Origin: Rhodothermales bacterium
GTDB lineage: Bacteria > Bacteroidota > Rhodothermia > Rhodothermales > JAHQVL01
Assembly (NCBI GenBank): GCA_041391505.1
Contig: JAWKNW010000047.1
Location: 1 to 19,002, forward strand
Direction of reading: 5' to 3'
Length of the DNA: 19,002 nt
The position numbers were made by a program, and so were the translations under genes. Shown piece by piece: positions 1 to 7,099 of the stretch. The notes below the pieces were generated by a model that saw only the letters and a program-made list of their open reading frames with translations, did not search any database and had not been told where the DNA came from. Within the stretch, counting starts at the first letter, position 1, and each line of letters begins with the position of its first letter.

Positions 1-1708
1 GCCGGAAGGTGTACGCATGGAGTCCGTCATGCGCCTCGACGGCCATCAGGCTGTCATTCAGCTGCGTGAGGCGGTCGATTTCGAGGTCGGGCAGCAGGAA
101 AAGCACGTTTCCATCCTGAATGCAGAAGAGCCCGCGCCCCTGGAGCGAGACCCAGATGCGCCGATCGGAGTCCATGGTCAGGGCCCGAACCCCTACGCCG
201 CGGAGGGCGGGGTATTCCGCGAGTACCTGCATCGCACGGATGCCGGTGTCGGGGGAACGCTGTTTGTCGATATCGATGAGCCGGCCGTTCTCCCACACGA
301 TCAGGCGACCGTCCGGCGTCAGGGCCGGCTCGTAGTACACGCCTTCGCCCGGCATCCAGCCGAGCAGCATATCCTCTTCCCCATCGGCCTCGTAGCGGTA
401 GAGCCCGTCCACGCGCTTGAAGAAACCGACGCCGTTCGCGTCTACAACGCCGCTCACCGCATTGTCGAGCGCTCCGACGCGCTGCCAGGCGGCATCCGCC
501 GCATATTTGTACCAGGCGCGCCGTTCGATGGCGTAAAGTGCGTCGTCCTGGCCGTTGATGAGGGCCGTCCACCGGGCGTCATCACCAGGCTGAAAGGTCG
601 CCGGGCGAGGTGCGACGCGGACGAGGCCTTCCGAACGCGAAAGCGTCCAGATCGAGCCGTCTGCCGCGGTCGAGACGCCCTGCAGTTCGACGAGTGGCTG
701 GCCGGCCGACTCCATCACGTGCTCGACGCCCGGGTTGACCAGCTGTATCAGGCCATCCTGCGTCCCGATCCACGTGTTGCCTTCCTTATCGCGGAAGAGG
801 CAGTTGATCCGGTTCGTGGGCATGCCGCTCTGCTCGTTCAGCGGCGCGAGCGGCGCCTGTTTCTGGAGATCCCACATCAGCCCGCCCAGCCGGCCCGACG
901 CCACCGCGATGCGATCCGGTGTGACGCAGATGTGCTCGGCGCCGTTGGCTTGCAACACCAGTTCGAGGGTGCCGTCTGCCGCCAGGCGATACAATCCCTC
1001 GCGCTGATGCGTCACCCAGCCGGTGCCGTACATATCGAACCGCAGGAACCGCCATGAGCGGACCTCCATCCGTGCGAGATCCGCATGGAACTGCACGGTG
1101 CCGTCTGCCGTGACGCGCCCCGGGCCCAGCCGGCCGTCCAGGACCCATACCGTCCCGTCGGAGGCGATATCCGCGCTGACGATGCCCGAGCCTTCAGGCG
1201 TGCCGATCGCATAGCGGTAGCGGGCGTTGGTGAGCTGCTGCGTGCCCATGTCCAGCTTCCAGACCTTTTCCGTCCCGAACATGTACAGCGTATCCTGCCA
1301 GGCGACAAAGCGGTGGATGTGTTCGCCGGCCAGCGCCGGAAAGGGCTGCACCGCCTGATCGCCCTGCACAAGCCAGACGCCGCGAGACTCGGTTGCTACC
1401 CAGAGGCTGCCATCGGGCAGCGCCTCGATCTCGTAGACCGACGCCGCCGACGAAAGCCCCTCGAAAACCACGTCGTCGAACGTGATCCCGTTAAATACAC
1501 TCAGACCGGCCGACGTGCCGATCCAGAGCCGGCCATCGACGGTTTGCGCGAGGGTTTTGACGTTTTCGTGGGGCAGCCCCTCCGGGATCGAATAATGCCG
1601 GAACGGTATGCGGCCGCCATCTGCCGAGGCGTCGCCGGCATGCAGGGCCATGCCCAGGAGCACGCAACAGAAAAAACGAAGAGATGGACTGTGGGTCAAC
1701 GTATTCAT
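1..1708 (-). CDS. Two-component-regulator propeller (Reg_prop) sensor protein, C-terminus beyond window
   Basis: The minus-strand frame is open from an ATG at 1708 to the left edge, giving at least 569 residues without a stop. The N-terminus (MNTLTHSPSLRFFCCVLLGM, then an Ala-rich stretch) looks like a Sec signal peptide, so the protein is exported or membrane-anchored. Reg_prop blades recur: DGRLWIGTSAGL near residue 60, DGSLWVATESRGV near 95, EGNTWIGTQDGLIQL near 310 and DRRIWVSLQGRGLFC near 515. In Bacteroidota such propellers form the periplasmic sensor half of histidine kinases, hybrid two-component systems or diguanylate cyclases. The output domain would lie left of the window and cannot be named. 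The gene is divergent from the NHL lipoprotein gene at 2262, so it may regulate that run, but this is inference. No strong ribosome-binding site precedes the start. The long plus-strand frames opposite it are codon shadows. Confidence 0.85.
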   Translation of the reverse strand, partial: MNTLTHSPSLRFFCCVLLGMALHAGDASADGGRIPFRHYSIPEGLPHENVKTLAQTVDGRLWIGTSAGLSVFNGITFDDVVFEGLSSAASVYEIEALPDGSLWVATESRGVWLVQGDQAVQPFPALAGEHIHRFVAWQDTLYMFGTEKVWKLDMGTQQLTNARYRYAIGTPEGSGIVSADIASDGTVWVLDGRLGPGRVTADGTVQFHADLARMEVRSWRFLRFDMYGTGWVTHQREGLYRLAADGTLELVLQANGAEHICVTPDRIAVASGRLGGLMWDLQKQAPLAPLNEQSGMPTNRINCLFRDKEGNTWIGTQDGLIQLVNPGVEHVMESAGQPLVELQGVSTAADGSIWTLSRSEGLVRVAPRPATFQPGDDARWTALINGQDDALYAIERRAWYKYAADAAWQRVGALDNAVSGVVDANGVGFFKRVDGLYRYEADGEEDMLLGWMPGEGVYYEPALTPDGRLIVWENGRLIDIDKQRSPDTGIRAMQVLAEYPALRGVGVRALTMDSDRRIWVSLQGRGLFCIQDGNVLFLLPDLEIDRLTQLNDSLMAVEAHDGLHAYTFR

Positions 1709-2025
1709 CGCCTGTTTCTGTAACGGTGTCAGCAACGACGCGGGGACGCACAGGAGTTGCGCGGCTGCTCTGCCGTTAAAAAAAGCGAGGGGTATTCGTA
1801 GAAGGGAGGGGCTTATGCGCGTTCCGCCCACGCCACGAATCAAACAAGGCGTATCCTGTCAGTATCGGTTGCGACGCCGGCCTGTTTAAGCCGACACGTC
1901 CGAAGCAGGAGAGGCGAGGCAGGACTAGGGTATGAAGGTAGGACGCAACCGACCCATGATACGGGTCAAATTGACTCCTCAAGCATGCGCCTTTGGCGAT
2001 ACCTGCATATTCATGTGAGGGTGCG

Positions 2026-2225
2026 CCACACATGATTCAGGCCCTGAAAGCCCGTTAGAAGCCACTTATCATAACAAGCCCGGGCCCATCCTCGCACTTC
2101 AGCCACACGTTATCCATGTCGCGCCACACATTCATGCGATTGTGGCCGGCATGCGCAAATCCGTTTCTTTCGAGCGTCACCATTGCGCTCCCCTCGGCTA
2201 GCTATCACGTTTTGTTTCCACACAT
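2026..2225 (+). repeat. Four CCACACAT/CCACACGT octamers upstream of the NHL lipoprotein
   Basis: CCACACAT occurs at 2026-2033, 2124-2131 and 2218-2225, and the one-base variant CCACACGT at 2103-2110. All are on the same strand, within 240 bp of the ATG at 2262. The first and third are extended to the 11-mer GCGCCACACAT. The 2103 and 2124 copies are 21 bp apart, two helical turns. This may be an operator cluster, but no regulator is assigned and chance is not excluded. Confidence 0.35.
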
Positions 2226-2247
2226 GAACCATTTCTACGTACACTCT

Positions 2248-2253
2248 GGAGGT
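2248..2253 (+). promoter_or_regulatory. Strong ribosome-binding site GGAGGT
   Basis: GGAGGT lies 8 nt before the ATG at 2262. It fixes that start and is notable because most genes in this window lack such a motif. Confidence 0.75.
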
Positions 2254-2261
2254 ATACTGAA

Positions 2262-3446
2262 ATGACTACAAATCGCGTCTTCAAGGCGCTTGGAGGCTCG
2301 AAAGGCCTTACGTCCCTGGCACTGGCTCTCGGGCTGGGTTTTGCCGCGATGGGATGCGACAGCGCCAGCACCGAACCCGAACCTGAAGCGTGCGGCGGCG
2401 AAGGCATTCTGTGCAACGTCTCCGGCGCGCAGGGCGAAGCGGGCTACGGCAAGGACGGCCTTACCCCGTTCGACATGCGCCACTACTGGCCCGTCGACGT
2501 TACCCTCGGCACGGCCGGCGAAGTATTCATCGTCGACTGGAACAACCACGTCGTGCGCAAGATCGCGGCGGACGGCACAACCAGCCGCTTCATCGGCATC
2601 AGCACCCTGGGCGACGAGAGCACCGGGCCGGCTGACCAGCTGCACCTGAACCATCCGTCGAACCTCACCATCGGGCCGGACGGCGACTACTACCTCGCTT
2701 CGTGGCACAACTGGAAGATCAAGCTGATCGACAAGACCACGATGCAGACGTCGGCTCCGGTGGGTACGCTACAGGGCTACGAAGGCGACGGCGGCCCGGC
2801 CCAGATGGCCAGGATGGACCTGCCTGCGGCCGTTGTGTTCGACTTCGACGGCAACATGTACATCGCCGACCAGGGCAATGCGCGTATTCGCATCGTCACG
2901 CCGGACGGCATGATCGACACGTTCGTCGGTAGCGGCCAGCGCGCGTTCGCGGACGGCGTGGGCTCCGAAGCCAGCTTCTCGCTGCCGTTCGGCCCCGACG
3001 CCACGCCGGGTGGCAAGATCGCGATCAACGACGATCGGACGGCCATCTACCTGGCGGACACGAAGAACAACCGCATCCGCAAGATCGACATCGCGACGCG
3101 TATGGTCACGACGATCGCGGGTACGGGCGCTGCCGGCTACTCTGGTGACGGCGGCTCCGCGGTGAGCGCGACGCTCAACGGTCCGACGGACGTGTACGTT
3201 TCGCACGACCAGGATATCTACTTCGCGGACACCGAAAACCATGTGATCCGCAAAATCGATGTCGCGGGCAACATCTCCACGGTAGTCGGCACGGGCGAAG
3301 CCGGCTTCTCCGACGATGCCACGCCTGCGCTGCAAGCAAAGCTGAATCGCCCGTTTGGTATCACGTATGACGAGGGCAACCACACCCTCTACATCGCCGA
3401 TACCTTCAACCAGCAGATCAAACGCGTCGAGTTGGACCACAACTAA
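2262..3446 (+). CDS. NHL-repeat beta-propeller lipoprotein (paralogue 1)
   Basis: This is a 394-residue exported protein. A hydrophobic signal segment ends in AAMGC, so Cys32 is the probable lipidated residue. After a short acidic linker, a C-x6-C pair (CGGEGILC) precedes a GEAGY turn. About six NHL blades follow, near residues 77-103, 129-157, 187-213, 253-277, 305-333 and 361-391. Typical cores are VFIVDWNNHVVRKI, MYIADQGNARIRIV and LYIADTFNQQIKRVE. GDGG loops between blades are typical of bacterial NHL proteins. NHL propellers usually act as binding scaffolds, and no catalytic motif is seen, so the ligand is unknown. The start is set by GGAGGT 8 nt upstream. It heads a plus-strand run, with its paralogue 123 bp downstream. 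Confidence 0.9.
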   Translation: MTTNRVFKALGGSKGLTSLALALGLGFAAMGCDSASTEPEPEACGGEGILCNVSGAQGEAGYGKDGLTPFDMRHYWPVDVTLGTAGEVFIVDWNNHVVRKIAADGTTSRFIGISTLGDESTGPADQLHLNHPSNLTIGPDGDYYLASWHNWKIKLIDKTTMQTSAPVGTLQGYEGDGGPAQMARMDLPAAVVFDFDGNMYIADQGNARIRIVTPDGMIDTFVGSGQRAFADGVGSEASFSLPFGPDATPGGKIAINDDRTAIYLADTKNNRIRKIDIATRMVTTIAGTGAAGYSGDGGSAVSATLNGPTDVYVSHDQDIYFADTENHVIRKIDVAGNISTVVGTGEAGFSDDATPALQAKLNRPFGITYDEGNHTLYIADTFNQQIKRVELDHN

Positions 3447-3469
3447 AGACGCCTGAGATCATCCGGCAC

Positions 3470-3512
3470 AGGCCGGAGTTGCGGGCCCCGTTTCGCCTCG
3501 TGACTCCGGCCT
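3470..3512 (+). terminator. Stem-loop after NHL lipoprotein 1
   Basis: AGGCCGGAGT (3470-3479) pairs perfectly with ACTCCGGCCT (3503-3512) around a 23-nt GC-rich loop, 24 nt after the stop at 3446. There is no following T-tract. It could be an attenuator or an mRNA-end stabiliser rather than a full intrinsic terminator. Confidence 0.5.
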
Positions 3513-3569
3513 TGCTGCTACTCCCCCGCCCCGATCGAGATTACCCAAACCCGTTCCACACCCATCGCG

Positions 3570-4781
3570 ATGCGCGGATTCACCGTTCCTGTCCGACTGT
3601 CGACGATAACCCGGTCGTTGGCTGCAGCGCTTTTGCTTTTTGTGAGCGCGTGCGACTTCAACCCCGATTTTTCCGAATTTAACGAACACGTGGAAGGCCC
3701 GTCGGAGCGCCCCGACGCCTGCAAGGAATTGGGCCTCGTATGCACCGTTGCCGGGGTGGCCGGCGAGGCCGGCTTCGAAGGTAACGGCGGCCCCGCCCTC
3801 TCCGCCCGGCTCAATTATCCCGTCGACATCGCCATGGCGCCGCTCACGTTGGCCCAGACCGGCGAAATTTATGTGCTCGACTGGAAGAACAACGCCGTCC
3901 GGCGCATCACGCCAGACGGCAGCATCCACGCCTTCATCGGCACCGGCGAACAGGGCGATGCCACCACCGGCGACGCCGGCAGCCTGACCCTGTACGAACC
4001 CACCGATCTCATCATCAGCCCGCGCGGCGACTTCTTCCTTACGGACTGGCAGAACTGCAAGATCAAGGTCGTAAATGCGATCACGCTTCAGACGACCGAT
4101 TCGTACGGAACGACCGTTGGACTGGGCGGCGACGGAGGTCCGGCCGGCCTCGCGCACCTGAACCTCCCCAGCAGCTTCATTTTCGACCCGAACGGAGACA
4201 TGTACATCTCCGACCAGGGCAACCAGCGCATCCGCCGGATCGACGTCGACGGCGTCATTTCAACCTTTTCAGGCACCGAAGCCGGGTATCACGACGGCGT
4301 GAAAGAAGGCGCCCTTTTTCGCTTTTCAGAGGGCGAGGGACTCGTGCCCGGCGGAAAATTGTCGATGAATACCCATGACTGGGCGATGTATATCGCCGAT
4401 ACGGAAAACAACCGGATCCGGCGCATCAACTTTTTCACAGGCGAGGTGACCACGGTCGCCGGCGACGGTACGCCCGGGTATGCCGGCGACGGCGGCGATG
4501 CACGAAAGGCCAAATTGAACCGACCGACCGACGTGATCTTCCGCGAGGACCACCACATCTACATCGCCGATTCCGGCAACCATGTCATCCGCAAGGTGGA
4601 TCCTTTCGGCTTTATCACCACGCTGGTCGGCACCGGCGAACCCGGCACGTCTGCCGATGGCACGCCCGGGCCCCAGGCCCAGCTCGACACCCCGATGGGC
4701 ATTTATTACGATGAAACTACCTTCACGCTCTATATAGCGGATACCCATAACCATCTGATCAAACGTATCAAAGATCGATAA
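3570..4781 (+). CDS. NHL-repeat beta-propeller lipoprotein (paralogue 2)
   Basis: This 403-residue protein is a clear paralogue of the preceding gene. The signal peptide ends in LLLFVSAC, a good lipobox with Cys28 lipidated. It has the same C-x6-C pair (CKELGLVC), then GEAGF and about six NHL blades: IYVLDWKNNAVRRI near residue 95, WQNCKIKVV near 157, MYISDQGNQRIRRID near 212, MYIADTENNRIRRIN near 275, IYIADSGNHVIRKVD near 335, and LYIADTHNHLIKRI near the end. An extra Cys replaces the Trp found at the matching place in paralogue 1 (HNWKIK versus QNCKIK). The ATG at 3570 is chosen for its signal peptide; no Shine-Dalgarno motif is visible. The stop is 13 nt before the next gene, suggesting co-transcription with the cytochrome-type lipoprotein. 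The ligand is unknown. Confidence 0.9.
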   Translation: MRGFTVPVRLSTITRSLAAALLLFVSACDFNPDFSEFNEHVEGPSERPDACKELGLVCTVAGVAGEAGFEGNGGPALSARLNYPVDIAMAPLTLAQTGEIYVLDWKNNAVRRITPDGSIHAFIGTGEQGDATTGDAGSLTLYEPTDLIISPRGDFFLTDWQNCKIKVVNAITLQTTDSYGTTVGLGGDGGPAGLAHLNLPSSFIFDPNGDMYISDQGNQRIRRIDVDGVISTFSGTEAGYHDGVKEGALFRFSEGEGLVPGGKLSMNTHDWAMYIADTENNRIRRINFFTGEVTTVAGDGTPGYAGDGGDARKAKLNRPTDVIFREDHHIYIADSGNHVIRKVDPFGFITTLVGTGEPGTSADGTPGPQAQLDTPMGIYYDETTFTLYIADTHNHLIKRIKDR

Positions 4782-4794
4782 ACGACACTAACCT

Positions 4795-5256
4795 ATGAAA
4801 CGCTCTCCTTTTCGTCAGTTGATCCTTCTCGCGGCCGTGGCCGTCCTGTCTGTTGGTTGCGAACATGTCGACGCGGATAACGGCGACGAACTCGATTGCA
4901 ACACTCCGTTCGTCGCCAGCGATTATCCGGCCGCGACGGTATCGTTCAATAACGACATCAAGCCGATCCTGGCCGCGAACGCCTGCAGTTCGATCTTTTG
5001 CCATGGCGGCGAGAAGCCCCCGTCGAACTTCTCGGTGAAGACCGCCACCGATATCCTCGGGCCCGGCAACGAAGCGTTGCAGCTCGAGGAGTGCAACGTG
5101 ACCCGCGGCAAGCCGGAAGAGAGCTACCTCATCAAGAAACTCGAAGGCGCCGCCGGCATCATCGGCGAACGCATGCCGTTCGGCGGCGGCCCGATCGACC
5201 CGACCCAGCTTGAGACGATCCGCCAGTGGATCATCGAAGGCGCCCGGGACAATTGA
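4795..5256 (+). CDS. Small c-type-cytochrome-like lipoprotein with CX4CH site
   Basis: This is a 153-residue exported lipoprotein; the signal segment ends in VLSVGC with Cys22 as the lipidation site. The mature part resembles planctomycete-type mono-haem cytochrome domains: a FNNDIKPIL helix, then C64-SSIF-C69-H70-GG, and a distal ERMPFGG segment whose Met127 is a candidate axial ligand, followed by a C-terminal helix (LETIRQWIIEGA). The binding motif is CX4CH rather than CXXCH. CX4CH haem sites exist, for example in some tetrahaem cytochromes c3, but haem attachment here is not proven. Two further Cys residues (in LDCNTP and LEECNV) may form a disulfide. It sits 13 nt after the NHL gene and 22 nt before an outer-membrane barrel, so it is probably in one operon with both. 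A likely role is electron transfer or redox sensing in the periplasm. Confidence 0.82.
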   Translation: MKRSPFRQLILLAAVAVLSVGCEHVDADNGDELDCNTPFVASDYPAATVSFNNDIKPILAANACSSIFCHGGEKPPSNFSVKTATDILGPGNEALQLEECNVTRGKPEESYLIKKLEGAAGIIGERMPFGGGPIDPTQLETIRQWIIEGARDN

Positions 5257-5278
5257 TCGCGATCGATCGGGCAACGCC

Positions 5279-6265
5279 ATGAAAGCGTCTGCACATCGCT
5301 TCGCGCTCGCCGGCTTATTCGTCGCCGTAGGGCTCCTCGGGATTGCCCTGAGCCCCCGAGGAGCCGCGGCGCAGGCCTGGACGATGCCCCGGGGGGCGTC
5401 ATACACGAAGCTCTCCTACGGGATGAGCACGGCCGGCTTCCAGTACACGTTCGACGGCCGCCGGACGGATTTTATCGACGGCCTCCCCGGCGATACGTTC
5501 AAGGACCGGAGTCTGTACCTGTACAGCGAGATCGGGCTGTTTAAGAACGCGACGCTGGTCCTGAACGTCCCCTACAAACGCATTTTCGTGCGCGACCACG
5601 CATTTCGCTTTCGCGTGTTCGCGTTCGGCACCGCCCAGGTCGGGCTTCGCGTGGGGCTGCTCCCGCTGCTCGGCATCGGCCCGTCGGCGCACGCGCTCTC
5701 CATCACCGGCACCCTGGGGCTCCCGACGGGCTACACGCGCAACTACGCCCCGAGCGTCGGGGCCGGCCAGATGGACGGCCAGCTCGCCCTCAGCTACGGG
5801 ATCAGCATGTGGCCCTTCCCGGGCTATGCACAGGTTGGCGCCGGCGTGCGCTACCGCTCGTCGATCTTCAGCCTCTCCGGCGTGACGGTATGCCAGCCGG
5901 GAAACGACATCGACTGCATCGCCGACCGCAAGCCGACCTACGGCAGCGAGATGCTATACTCCGGCGAGATCGGTTTCACCCCCTTGCGCGGCGCGCTGCT
6001 GATCCAGGCGCTGGCCGGCGCAATCTGGTCCATCGACGCCCCGACCGTCGGGTTCTCCGCCCTCAACCCGATCCCCACGCATCAGCGGGCCCTCAAAATC
6101 GGTGCGGGCTTCGGCATCTATCCGTTTCGCCTCCTGAACGTCCCCTTCCTCGCTCCCCTCGGCGTCAGCGCCCAGTACTACCGGACGCCGTACGGACAGA
6201 ACACCATCGACTCGCGGGACCTCTTCCTGGGTTTCGACTACCGTTTCACTGCAAGCAAAAAGTAA
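5279..6265 (+). CDS. Outer-membrane beta-barrel protein, unknown function
   Basis: From the ATG at 5279 this encodes 328 residues with a Sec signal peptide (cleavage likely after AQA, near residue 33). The body alternates amphipathic strands and short turns, as in outer-membrane barrels of the FadL/phenol-MetA-like transporter class. An extracellular-type loop carries two Cys eight residues apart (C205, C213) that may form a disulfide. The frame stays open upstream to 5210, but that extension overlaps the cytochrome gene and places a charged segment before the signal peptide, so 5279 is preferred. It follows the cytochrome-like lipoprotein by 22 nt and precedes the MbnP-like gene by 7 nt. The arrangement cytochrome domain then barrel is mirrored as a fusion at 9281. 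No specific family name can be given. Confidence 0.82.
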   Translation: MKASAHRFALAGLFVAVGLLGIALSPRGAAAQAWTMPRGASYTKLSYGMSTAGFQYTFDGRRTDFIDGLPGDTFKDRSLYLYSEIGLFKNATLVLNVPYKRIFVRDHAFRFRVFAFGTAQVGLRVGLLPLLGIGPSAHALSITGTLGLPTGYTRNYAPSVGAGQMDGQLALSYGISMWPFPGYAQVGAGVRYRSSIFSLSGVTVCQPGNDIDCIADRKPTYGSEMLYSGEIGFTPLRGALLIQALAGAIWSIDAPTVGFSALNPIPTHQRALKIGAGFGIYPFRLLNVPFLAPLGVSAQYYRTPYGQNTIDSRDLFLGFDYRFTASKK

Positions 6266-6272
6266 CCCTGTC

Positions 6273-7037
6273 ATGAAAACACTGCGCTACGGAAGCCCCC
6301 TGCTTATCGCGGCGATGCTGCTCGCCTCAGGCTGCGACCTCTTCAAAAACGACGAGGAGCCGGAAGTGGCGACGATCGCGTTCCACATCGATAACGTGGT
6401 CGGCGGTCGCAACCTCGCGCTCAACACCGGCAGCTACACGAACGCCGCCGGCCAGCCCTTCAGCGTCTCGCTCCTCGAGTACATCGTCACCGACATCGCC
6501 CTCCACCAGGCGGACGGCACGGTGGTCGACCTCGAGGCCGCCCATTACTGCAACGAAGCCGACGCCGCCACCCACGAGCTGCACGAAATCGAGATCCCGG
6601 CCGGCGCCTACACGGCGCTCACGTTCACGTTCGGCGTGAAAGAAGACGAAAATACGTTCGGCATGCTGCCCAACACGACCGAGTTCGCGAACATGATGTG
6701 GCCGATGATGATGCCGATGGGCGACGGCGTGACGGATCGATACCACTACATGCGCTTCGAAGGCGCCTATGGGGATCAGGGCCAGACCTTCCGGATTCAC
6801 GCCGGCCCGTCCGGCGGCGGCGACTACTCGTTCGACGTGTCCCTGCCGCTCGCCATGGATGTCGAAAGCGGGGCGGATGTCCACATGCACGTCAACATGA
6901 ACGTCGACCAGTGGCTGACCGGCCCGAACACCTGGAATTTCGACGACTTCGGGATGATCATGGGCAACCCCGCGGCGCAGTCGCTCGTGCAGGCCAACGG
7001 CTCCACGGTCTTTACGCTCGGCGATGTGCATTTCTAG
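6273..7037 (+). CDS. MbnP-like copper-associated lipoprotein
   Basis: This 254-residue lipoprotein (LLASGC, Cys21 lipidated) matches the MbnP-like family in layout. An N-terminal strand AFHIDNVVGG is followed by a SVSLLEYIVTDIAL segment, an AGAYTALTFTFGV strand, a Met/Trp motif and a YHYMRFEGAY segment, then FRIHAG and a C-terminal HMHVNMN stretch. Family members are known as partners of the di-haem enzyme MbnH, which converts a tryptophan of MbnP to kynurenine; MbnP binds copper. Trp residues here are W143, W214 and W221. W143 sits in a striking Met cluster (NMMWPMMMPMG, residues 140-150). Ten His residues are present, including H158, H176, H204 and H206. The partner-type enzyme is the next gene. 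No Shine-Dalgarno is visible. Copper binding and kynurenine formation are inferences by family. Confidence 0.82.
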   Translation: MKTLRYGSPLLIAAMLLASGCDLFKNDEEPEVATIAFHIDNVVGGRNLALNTGSYTNAAGQPFSVSLLEYIVTDIALHQADGTVVDLEAAHYCNEADAATHELHEIEIPAGAYTALTFTFGVKEDENTFGMLPNTTEFANMMWPMMMPMGDGVTDRYHYMRFEGAYGDQGQTFRIHAGPSGGGDYSFDVSLPLAMDVESGADVHMHVNMNVDQWLTGPNTWNFDDFGMIMGNPAAQSLVQANGSTVFTLGDVHF

Positions 7038-7041
7038 CATC

Positions 7042-7056
7042 GCCGCCGCTGGCGGC
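7042..7056 (+). other. Small GC hairpin after the MbnP-like gene
   Basis: GCCGCC (7042-7047) pairs with GGCGGC (7051-7056) across a 3-nt loop, 4 nt after the stop at 7037. No T-tract follows. It may tune the expression ratio between the MbnP-like and MbnH-like genes; this is inference. Confidence 0.35.
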
Positions 7057-7063
7057 AATAGGT

Positions 7064-7090
7064 ACAGGTTGCAAGTTCCAGGTTCCAGGT
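7064..7090 (+). repeat. Tandem heptamer repeat, about four units
   Basis: The units read ACAGGTT, GCAAGTT, CCAGGTT and CCAGGT in uninterrupted 7-bp phase. The array lies in the 62-bp gap between the MbnP-like and MbnH-like genes, and its last unit supplies the AGGTGA ribosome-binding site. Degenerate heptamer arrays of this kind are a known class of intergenic repeat in bacteria. Confidence 0.55.
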
Positions 7091-7092
7091 GA
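7087..7092 (+). promoter_or_regulatory. Ribosome-binding site AGGTGA setting a GTG start
   Basis: AGGTGA lies 7 nt before the GTG at 7100. It supports that start over the much longer open frame reaching back to 6698 inside the preceding gene. Confidence 0.6.
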
Positions 7093-7099
7093 TCTGAGC

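Larger units (their letters stand above)
1709..2261. promoter_or_regulatory. 553-bp divergent intergenic region
   Basis: No convincing gene lies here; the short frames have poor composition and no family resemblance. The region separates the divergent Reg_prop sensor and NHL lipoprotein genes, so it should hold promoters for both. Visible structure: four near-identical CCACACRT octamers at 2026-2225, an 11-bp direct repeat GCGCCACACAT at 2023 and 2121, a GCCCGGGC palindrome near 2080, and a strong ribosome-binding site at 2248-2253. I could not assign a clear -33/-7 Bacteroidota promoter. Confidence 0.6.

Noticed and set aside
17..1723. Long plus-strand frames opposite the Reg_prop gene
   Set aside because: They lie in the codon-aligned antisense frame of the propeller gene and have no family similarity.
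1776..2033. Small minus-strand gene in the divergent gap
   Set aside because: 85 residues with no recognisable motif and no ribosome-binding site.
6698..7099. N-terminal extension of the MbnH-like protein back to 6698
   Set aside because: It overlaps the MbnP-like gene in another frame, is Arg-rich nonsense, and would bury the lipobox that begins after GTG 7100.
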